Assembly (NCBI RefSeq): GCF_002744755.1
Contig: NZ_KZ319289.1
Coordinates: 434,001 to 498,000, forward strand
Length of the DNA stretch: 64,000 bases
Direction of reading: 5' to 3'
From: Leeuwenhoekiella nanhaiensis
GTDB lineage: Bacteria > Bacteroidota > Bacteroidia > Flavobacteriales > Flavobacteriaceae
How positions within the stretch are numbered: position 1 is the first letter of the stretch; the number at the start of each line of letters is the position of its first letter. Position numbers and translations under genes: made by a program. The notes under the pieces are model-generated. The model was not told the origin of the DNA and did not search any database. It was given only the letters and a program-made list of their open reading frames with translations. Shown here in pieces: positions 58,627 to 64,000 of this stretch.

Positions 58627-60414
58627 ATGACAACAAAAGCGAGTACCACAAAAAAGCGCAGTAGAGCAAAAGTAACTGCCAAAAAAGAAGTGAATGGAAA
58701 GAAATCATCCGTACTTCAAATTCAGAACTTACCATTGGGCAAAATCAAGACTGACCCAGAACAACCAAGAAAGACTTTCAACAAAAACGCATTACAGCAA
58801 CTTTCTGAGAGTATCGAAGAGCACGGTGTATTGCAACCAATCACGGTAAGGCAATTAAACGCCCATTATATCATCGTGATGGGCGAACGCCGATATCGTG
58901 CAAGCAAGCTGGCAGGAAAAAAGACCATACCCAGTATCGTGAGGACTTATGAGAACAATGATGTATTGGAAGTTCAAATCATCGAGAACTTACAACGGCA
59001 GGATGTTGAGCCTACCGAAGAAGCTGAGTCCATTGCCTATCTCAGCGAGAAATATACGCCCACAGAAATTGCGAAACGATTGGGTAGAACGGACAACTTT
59101 ATCAGACAACGCCTAAAATTGGCAGGTTTGATAGAAGGTTTTAAGCACTTTGTCCGCATTGGCAAAATGACAATATCATTGGGTGTAGGTGTCGCACTTT
59201 TTGAACCAGAGGAACAACAGATGATGTTGGAAACGATGGGCGAAGATTTTAATGCCCATCAGATAAACAGGATGATTAAAGACCAAACCTATGACTTGGA
59301 AAAAGCATCTTTTGATGTAACCGATAAGAAGTTAGTGCCGAAAGCAGGGTCTTGTTTAGAATGTCCATTTAATGCGGCCAATCAAGGCAATTTGTTCGGC
59401 GAGGGTAAAATGGTCTGTACAAAATCAGCTTGTTTTGAAACAAAGAAAAACAAATCGTTTTTGAACCTGATTAAGAAATCCAAAAAAGAGAACATCCTTC
59501 TGATTCCTGAAATACGACAGTACTGGGCAGATGACGAAAACAATCAGCTCATTATTTCACAGTTGGAAAAAAATGGCTTGAAGGTCTATCTACTGGATGA
59601 TGTTGAAATAATCGAAGAACCAATTAAGCCAACAATAGAGGCCATCAAAATAGAATATCAACATTACGATTATTCTGAAGATGAACTAAAAGCTGAGCTT
59701 AAGGAAGCAATTCAGAACTATGAAGAAGAATTGAAAAATTACAATTCAGCAACTGACAATGGATTTGTAAACGGCATCGTGTTCCATCCTGAGACCTACC
59801 AGAACAAAGAAGTGTTTGTCAAGGTAATCGAGAAATCAAAAGATGAAGTAACTGATTATTCAGCACCATTGGCCAATAGAAAAATGGCAGATTGTACACC
59901 TGAAGAACAAATCGTGAAAATCAACGAAAGGGAAATCCGCAAGAAGCACATCGAGAACAACAAGCAGTTTGAAGAAGTTGTCCAGATGATTCGTGAGACC
60001 AAATACATCGAAACGAAGAAGACACTTTCCACAGACGAAATGGTGGCATTCTCGATATCGCTTTTTGAAAATAATGTGGATTATATGAGCCAACAAAAGT
60101 ATTTCTCGAAGTTCTTGGGCGACACTTCCAAGATGACCAAAGTTGAAATGGTCGAGAATTTCAAGAAGAAATTCAAAAAGGAAATCTTTCACAAGCTGAT
60201 ACGCTATAAAATTACAAAGCAAGTGCATTTTGGCGAGAGCAATCACGTGAATAACCTAACGAATATTTCATTCTACAATGCGATGCAAGGATATTACAAA
60301 TCCAAGATTGACGGCATTGAGAAGGAATATGCCGAAAAACGAAACAAGCGTGAAGCACGTTTGAAAGAGCGCATCACAGTTCTTGAAAAGAAAATTAAGG
60401 AACTGAACGATTAG
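58627..60414 (+). CDS. ParB-like DNA-binding protein with cysteine-rich insert
   Basis: A 595-residue protein. Residues about 30-120 are a ParB N-terminal (CTPase-type) domain with DPEQPRKTF, GVLQPITVR and GERRYRAS (86-93), and IIENLQRQDVEPTEEAES; a helix-turn-helix (TPTEIAKRLGRTDNFIRQRLKL) follows. Cys243, Cys246, Cys264 and Cys269 form a C-x2-C-x17-C-x4-C cluster, probably a zinc site. The C-terminal 300 residues are helical with coiled-coil stretches. No ParA gene is adjacent. The ATG at 58627 is preferred over a TTG three codons earlier because of the duplicated leader. Likely a regulator or accessory factor of a mobile element, not a chromosome segregation ParB. Confidence 0.85.
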   Translation: MTTKASTTKKRSRAKVTAKKEVNGKKSSVLQIQNLPLGKIKTDPEQPRKTFNKNALQQLSESIEEHGVLQPITVRQLNAHYIIVMGERRYRASKLAGKKTIPSIVRTYENNDVLEVQIIENLQRQDVEPTEEAESIAYLSEKYTPTEIAKRLGRTDNFIRQRLKLAGLIEGFKHFVRIGKMTISLGVGVALFEPEEQQMMLETMGEDFNAHQINRMIKDQTYDLEKASFDVTDKKLVPKAGSCLECPFNAANQGNLFGEGKMVCTKSACFETKKNKSFLNLIKKSKKENILLIPEIRQYWADDENNQLIISQLEKNGLKVYLLDDVEIIEEPIKPTIEAIKIEYQHYDYSEDELKAELKEAIQNYEEELKNYNSATDNGFVNGIVFHPETYQNKEVFVKVIEKSKDEVTDYSAPLANRKMADCTPEEQIVKINEREIRKKHIENNKQFEEVVQMIRETKYIETKKTLSTDEMVAFSISLFENNVDYMSQQKYFSKFLGDTSKMTKVEMVENFKKKFKKEIFHKLIRYKITKQVHFGESNHVNNLTNISFYNAMQGYYKSKIDGIEKEYAEKRNKREARLKERITVLEKKIKELND

Positions 60415-60426
60415 CTTTTGTTGTTT

Positions 60427-60466
60427 GAAGAAGGGTCGGCATTCGTGCTGGCCCTTCTTCTTTTTT
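60427..60466 (+). terminator. Terminator after the ParB-like gene
   Basis: GAAGAAGGGTC (60427-60437) pairs with GGCCCTTCTTC (60450-60460), with one G-U pair, followed by a T-run to 60466. It begins 13 bases after the stop codon. Confidence 0.9.
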
Positions 60467-60529
60467 ATGATAGTGCTTAAAAATGTATTTACGAGGAAGG
60501 GGATTATCAATCAATAGTTAGCGCAAAGG

Positions 60530-60675
60530 TAAACTCGTAAAATGCACCCATCAAAAGACTACGGCATAAAGCCATCTCACCGTCCTACGCCTATTTATTC
60601 CGTTTCCTTTTGAGCTGTGATTTTAGCTTCCGTTTGGGTACTGCTCAAGTATTGTTTAACTAAAATTTCAACATT
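60530..60675 (+). promoter_or_regulatory. Duplicated 150-base leader, copy 2
   Basis: A direct repeat of 58480-58626, collinear with one indel. It lies between the terminator at 60466 and the 53-residue gene, so it must contain that gene's promoter and any leader structure. Its TTGAGC...GCTCAA inverted repeat and the GGC-ATAAA-GCC hairpin are conserved. Confidence 0.75.
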
Positions 60676-60837
60676 ATGAAACGAGTATCAAGTAAATCCA
60701 CAATCACATTACAAGAAGTTGAAGACCACTACCAATCGAGCCGTGAAAATTACGACATCGAAAGCGCTGAAAGCCACTTGGCTTATTACAGAGAAAGGCA
60801 TCCAGAATATTACGCTCTGTTATTACAAAATGTTTAA
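60676..60837 (+). CDS. Small 53-residue accessory protein
   Basis: MKRVSSKSTITLQEVEDHY opens a 53-residue, Glu- and Tyr-rich protein ending YYALLLQNV. It has no recognisable domain. It is supported as a real gene by the leader duplicated from the ParB-like gene, whose conserved spacing places an ATG exactly here, and by the 17-base gap to the DUF932-like gene, with which it is probably cotranscribed. Confidence 0.7.
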   Translation: MKRVSSKSTITLQEVEDHYQSSRENYDIESAESHLAYYRERHPEYYALLLQNV

Positions 60838-60854
60838 TCTAAAATTCAAAAGCT

Positions 60855-61691
60855 ATGTATTTACAAAATTTGCAACAGGATGAAATCTTCGTTCCATCAG
60901 AAATGAAATCCTTAAAAAGCCTGACCCAGATGGAATCCCGAAGAGGGCTTGAAAATGCCATTATCTCAAATGGCAAAATCGTAAATGTTGTATCAAACAG
61001 CTACGGACACATTCCAAATCAATTGTTCTTCAAGAAAGCTGAAGAAATGCTGACCGATGCAGGACTCAACTATCATAAACGAACTATCAACAAAAATGAC
61101 CGGTCGTTCATTACCGATTTTATCATCGATGACAAAAGCCAGTTTACGGTTAAGAATGATAAGGACTTGATACTACCAATGCTTCGGTTCAAGAACTCGT
61201 ATGATGGTAGCGAAAAGACCTCTGGTCATTTTGGGTTTTATAGAAAAGTATGTTCAAATGGCCTGCACGTTTCACAGGCTGAAATTGAGTTTTCCATCAA
61301 ACATAGTAAGAACAATACCGACCTTATAATGCCAAGGTTGAACAATCTATTCGAGAAATTTCTGGACAATGAGTTCTATACCATTACCAAGAAATTCGAC
61401 AAGATGAAGGAATTTAAAATCATCGACGCGCAGGAATTTGTAAAAGCAGTTCTCGATAAGACTAAGCTCTTTAGATACGAATGTAGCGATAAGAACAGTG
61501 ACCCTTCAAAAAAGTCCCGTGAAGTCATTGAGATATTGAACTACGAAGCCTTGTTGCTTAATGAAGAGCCTAATCTCTGGTTGGGTTACAATGCGTTCAA
61601 TGCAGTATTGCACCATACGTTGAAAAAAACCTTTGGCCAACAGGAACGATTGGATAAAAAGTTGTTCGATGAAGTTTATGCAATGTCATAG
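60855..61691 (+). CDS. DUF932-like (phage/plasmid-related) protein
   Basis: A 278-residue protein. The central block MLRFKNSYDGSEKTSGHFGFYRKVCSNGL, given here by its RFKNSYDGS and RxVCSNGL parts, matches the DUF932 pattern found in proteins of plasmids, phages and integrative elements. Role unknown; relatives are co-carried with ParB-like and anti-restriction genes. It follows the small gene and precedes the AbiE pair, and codon usage is A/T-rich like its neighbours. Confidence 0.78.
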   Translation: MYLQNLQQDEIFVPSEMKSLKSLTQMESRRGLENAIISNGKIVNVVSNSYGHIPNQLFFKKAEEMLTDAGLNYHKRTINKNDRSFITDFIIDDKSQFTVKNDKDLILPMLRFKNSYDGSEKTSGHFGFYRKVCSNGLHVSQAEIEFSIKHSKNNTDLIMPRLNNLFEKFLDNEFYTITKKFDKMKEFKIIDAQEFVKAVLDKTKLFRYECSDKNSDPSKKSREVIEILNYEALLLNEEPNLWLGYNAFNAVLHHTLKKTFGQQERLDKKLFDEVYAMS

Positions 61692-61758
61692 TATAGCATC
61701 AATAAAGGTTCATCCAGTACCTTAAACTGGATTTTTCTACTCACGTAAAATTGTATAA

Positions 61759-61822
61759 TTTCAAATATTTACCACTTTATTTACATAGTGGCAATAATTA
61801 GTTTTCAAATATTCGCCACTTT
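61759..61822. promoter_or_regulatory. Repeat operators upstream of the AbiE pair
   Basis: TTTCAAATATTTACCACTTT (61759-61778) and TTTCAAATATTCGCCACTTT (61803-61822) are direct repeats with 18 of 20 bases alike and starts 44 bases apart. The first also forms an inverted repeat CCACT-N10-AGTGG (61772-61791). The second overlaps the expected -33 region of the toxin-antitoxin promoter. AbiEi antitoxins repress their own promoters through repeats, so these are candidate binding sites. Confidence 0.68.
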
Positions 61823-61826
61823 TTTG

Positions 61827-61834
61827 TATTTTTG
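61827..61834 (+). promoter_or_regulatory. -7 element of the AbiE promoter
   Basis: TATTTTTG matches TAnnTTTG, 23 bases before the ATG at 61857 and five bases after the second operator repeat. Confidence 0.6.
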
Positions 61835-61856
61835 GCAAAATTTTGATATAAAGGTT

Positions 61857-62624
61857 ATGCCAAAGATTTTAGAAAATAAACTTATAGAAGCATTTAAGGA
61901 ACGTGGTTCTTTTGATAGGGAGGAACTATTTCAGTTCTATCTGGACTTTGAACCAGATTTGAAGGAAAGTACCTTTAGTTGGCGAATTTATGACCTGAAG
62001 AAAAAGGACATCATCAAGACTATTGGTCGTGGTGTTTATGTTATATCCTATAAACCGAAGTATAAACCGGTACTGTCTGATTACGTTCTAAAAATAGTAC
62101 GAAAGACCAATGAAAGGTTTGAAGAAATCCAATATGCTATATGGGAGAACCAATGGCTCAATGAATTCACACAGCATCAAGTGTCCAACCAAATGATAGT
62201 TGTGGAAGTAGAGAAGGAATTTACCGAATCAGTCTATTACTATCTAAATGATTCCTTGAAAATGAATTTTTTCTTGAATCCCGATGACAAGGAAATTGAG
62301 TTCTACATTTCCGAGAGTGCTGTTCCTGTGGTCATAAAGCGTCTTGTTACAAGAGCACCCATAAATAAGCTGAAAGACAAAAAAATTGCAGTTCCCGTCG
62401 CCTCACTTGAAAAAATAATGGTGGATTTATTTGCAGATGAAAACCTGTTCCATTTTTACCAAGGCTCTGAACTCATAAACATTTATGAAAAGATACTTGA
62501 GCGATACAATATTAATTTCACAAAACTATTCAGTTATGCGAAAAGACGAAAGAAAGAACTGGAAATCAAGCAATTTATGAATAATCACATACCGAATATT
62601 TTAGAGGACATCATCAATGATTAA
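61857..62624 (+). CDS. AbiEi-like antitoxin of a type IV toxin-antitoxin system
   Basis: A 255-residue protein starting MPKILENKLIEAFKERG. The N-terminal 70 residues look like a winged helix (FDREELFQFYL, STFSWRIYDLKKKDIIKTIGRGVYVI), the usual AbiEi DNA-binding part, and the C-terminal part contains RLVTRAPINKLKDKKIAVPVASLEKIMVDLFAD, a typical antitoxin region given here by its key blocks. It overlaps the toxin gene by eight bases. In type IV systems the antitoxin counteracts the toxin without direct complex and represses the operon. An upstream in-frame start at 61788 would place the promoter inside the gene and is rejected. Confidence 0.83.
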   Translation: MPKILENKLIEAFKERGSFDREELFQFYLDFEPDLKESTFSWRIYDLKKKDIIKTIGRGVYVISYKPKYKPVLSDYVLKIVRKTNERFEEIQYAIWENQWLNEFTQHQVSNQMIVVEVEKEFTESVYYYLNDSLKMNFFLNPDDKEIEFYISESAVPVVIKRLVTRAPINKLKDKKIAVPVASLEKIMVDLFADENLFHFYQGSELINIYEKILERYNINFTKLFSYAKRRKKELEIKQFMNNHIPNILEDIIND

Positions 62625-63720
62625 AAACAAAAGCTTCACAAAAGAATGGTTAGATACTTTCCGAGCAAAAAAAGAACATAAAGGCATTAATGTGACCATT
62701 TTGGAAAAAATGGTTCACGCATTTTCTTTGCTAGAACATCTAAAGATAGAAGGACTTGATTTTGTCTTTAAAGGCGGTACGTCGCTTGTTCTTTTACTTG
62801 AAGAAGGCAATCGGTTTTCAATCGATATCGATATCATATCAAGTACAGAGCGTGAACCGTTGGAAAAAATTCTTGATGCGGTTGTTGCCAATTCACATTT
62901 TAAAAGCCACACTTTGAATGAACGCCGAAGTTATAAAGAAGGCGTTCCAAAGGCACATTATACTTTTGAATTTGATTCGGTTTACAACCCAAACGTTCCT
63001 GGGACCATTCTGTTGGATATACTTTTTGACAGTCCACATTATCCAGAACTTATAGAATCTTCCGTTGAGATTCCTTGGCTATCGGTTGATGAGCCTATCA
63101 TATCAATTGCCACACCTTCGGTAAATTCCATCTGTGGCGATAAGCTTACTGCTTTTGCACCAGAGACCATCGGTATTCCATATTATAAGGGCGACCAGTT
63201 GTTTACAATGGAAATCTGTAAGCAGTTGTTCGATTTAGGAAAGTTGTTTGAAAACATTACAGATATGTCTATTGTTAAGGCTAGTTTTTCCGCTTTCGCG
63301 AAAGCAGAACTATCCTATCGCAGTTCCGATAAAGATTTCGGCAAAAGAAACCTCAAAGAAACAGATGTGCTTTGGGATAGCATAGACACCTGTGCCATCA
63401 TCGCCAAAAGAGAACGCAATCCAACTGCTGAAACGAAAAAGAAGTTTGAGGGCTTAAACCGTGGCATACGCAGTTTTGGAGGTGCTTTTCTTATGACGGG
63501 TAATTTCAGAATCGAGGAAGCTCTTGCAGCTTCGGCCAGAGTAGCTTATTTGAATGCCATCTTGTTACAAGATGAGATAAAAGAAATCGAATATTACGAA
63601 GGACAAGACATAAACGAACTTAACGTTGAAAAAGAGGATTGGGTATTCTTGAACAAATTAAAACGACAACCGGATAAGTCCATATTTTATTATTGGTATA
63701 AGGCGGTGGAACTATTGTAA
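62617..63720 (+). CDS. AbiEii-like nucleotidyltransferase toxin
   Basis: A 367-residue protein of the AbiEii/AbiGii family (DNA polymerase beta-like nucleotidyltransferase). Motif I reads FKGGTSL (Gly53, Gly54, Thr55, Ser56) and is followed by RFSIDIDI (Arg66, Ser68, Asp70, Asp72), the metal-binding pair; GDKLTAFAP (residues about 170-178) is a further conserved block. AbiE systems cause bacteriostasis and abort phage infection; MenT-type relatives modify tRNA 3' ends. It begins within the end of the antitoxin gene. The Ser in motif I where other members have Ala does not affect the call. Confidence 0.88.
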   Translation: MIKNKSFTKEWLDTFRAKKEHKGINVTILEKMVHAFSLLEHLKIEGLDFVFKGGTSLVLLLEEGNRFSIDIDIISSTEREPLEKILDAVVANSHFKSHTLNERRSYKEGVPKAHYTFEFDSVYNPNVPGTILLDILFDSPHYPELIESSVEIPWLSVDEPIISIATPSVNSICGDKLTAFAPETIGIPYYKGDQLFTMEICKQLFDLGKLFENITDMSIVKASFSAFAKAELSYRSSDKDFGKRNLKETDVLWDSIDTCAIIAKRERNPTAETKKKFEGLNRGIRSFGGAFLMTGNFRIEEALAASARVAYLNAILLQDEIKEIEYYEGQDINELNVEKEDWVFLNKLKRQPDKSIFYYWYKAVELL

Positions 63721-63730
63721 ATAAACGTGA

Positions 63731-64000
63731 ATGGAATTTAAGTATATAATAGAAATCTGTGTCGCAATTGACATCGCAATCTTGGGTATTGCCTATCCGA
63801 TAATCGTGGATAAAATATCCAATATAGGCAATAAGTTTTCATCAAACTATCTGGCCAATGCTTTTGAAAATGAATTTCCGCAGACAAAACTCTTTGGAAT
63901 ATTTCCAGGAAGGTCAAGAAGAATAACGGTATTTGAATGGGTTTTGTTTTTAACAATAGGCTCATTTATATTCTTAATACTAGACATTGAACCTCTTTTT
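63731..64000 (+). CDS. Membrane protein, truncated by window end
   Basis: An ATG ten bases after the toxin stop opens a frame that stays open to the window edge (90 codons). It has two hydrophobic segments (about residues 5-25, ending IIVDKI, and 70-87, VLFLTIGSFIFLILDI) and no recognised domain. It may be cotranscribed with the toxin or be an independent gene of the mobile element. Confidence 0.6.
   Translation, partial: MEFKYIIEICVAIDIAILGIAYPIIVDKISNIGNKFSSNYLANAFENEFPQTKLFGIFPGRSRRITVFEWVLFLTIGSFIFLILDIEPLF

Noticed and set aside
61788-61856. Longer AbiEi antitoxin with 23 extra N-terminal residues
   Set aside because: The extension would be encoded by the operator repeat and the -7 box, and is hydrophobic and unlike the family N-terminus.
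63738-63965. 75-codon minus-strand frame at the right edge
   Set aside because: The plus-strand frame from 63731 stays open to the edge, has membrane segments and follows the toxin closely; the minus frame is its shadow.

Overview
This window looks like the chromosome of a marine-type Flavobacteriaceae (Bacteroidota). The evidence is the flavobacterial -7 promoter motif TAnnTTTG ahead of several transcription units, the near absence of Shine-Dalgarno sequences, and family signatures such as a MetX-aspartokinase-homoserine dehydrogenase fusion, a two-piece MetH, a HEPN-tailed sulfite reductase, head-GIN lipoproteins, DUF4407, DUF4230, DUF1206 and many dispersed intergenic repeats.

Positions 1-13917 form a sulfur assimilation and sulfur amino acid block: the tail of an O-acetylhomoserine sulfhydrylase, the metX-thrA fusion, an OsmC-like protein, a second sulfhydrylase, an Rrf2-type regulator, then DUF2061-cysH-cysD-cysN and sulfite reductase-cobA-precorrin-2 dehydrogenase-flavoprotein reductase. 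Two copies of the inverted repeat AATCCTA-N9-TAGGATT precede the two cys transcription units and probably form a regulator binding site. After a small two-component-like pair and an AhpD-like protein, a SAM-I riboswitch precedes split metH and metF (15951-21109), completing the path from sulfate to methionine.

Positions 21159-25937 hold two PagL-like outer-membrane lipid A deacylase paralogs, an ArnT-like glycosyltransferase and a head-GIN lipoprotein, a candidate envelope or lipid A remodelling group. Positions 26022-37064 are housekeeping and poorly characterised genes: a TonB-C-like lipoprotein, GT2, ruvC, hemW, a cyclase-family protein, DUF4260, DUF4230, GNAT, a TPR membrane protein, MmcQ/YjbR, a membrane-bound MutS-like ATPase, a DUF457 protein, a cupin and a divergent SDR. 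Positions 37068-47459 are a trans-4-hydroxyproline catabolic locus (AraC regulator, DapA-family deaminase, alpha-ketoglutarate semialdehyde dehydrogenase, 4-hydroxyproline epimerase, D-amino acid oxidase) with two exported peptidases inside it, suggesting use of collagen-like peptides.

Positions 47563-57643 hold a DUF4407 protein, a BlaI-like repressor with two tandem BlaR1-like M56 proteins whose C-terminal periplasmic parts have diverged into repeated modules, three BlaI-type operators over a recognisable promoter, a PhnA/DUF1206 pair between inverted copies of a palindromic repeat, and an M20 dipeptidase. At about 57.9 kb a truncated tRNA-Leu stands directly before an intact tRNA-Leu(UAG). 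Everything to the right (58.1-64.0 kb) is more A/T-rich and is accessory: a ParB-like protein with a cysteine-rich insert, a duplicated 150-base leader, a 53-residue protein, a DUF932-like protein, an AbiE-type (type IV) toxin-antitoxin pair and the start of a membrane protein. It reads as the left end of an integrated mobile element whose integrase and far end lie outside the window.
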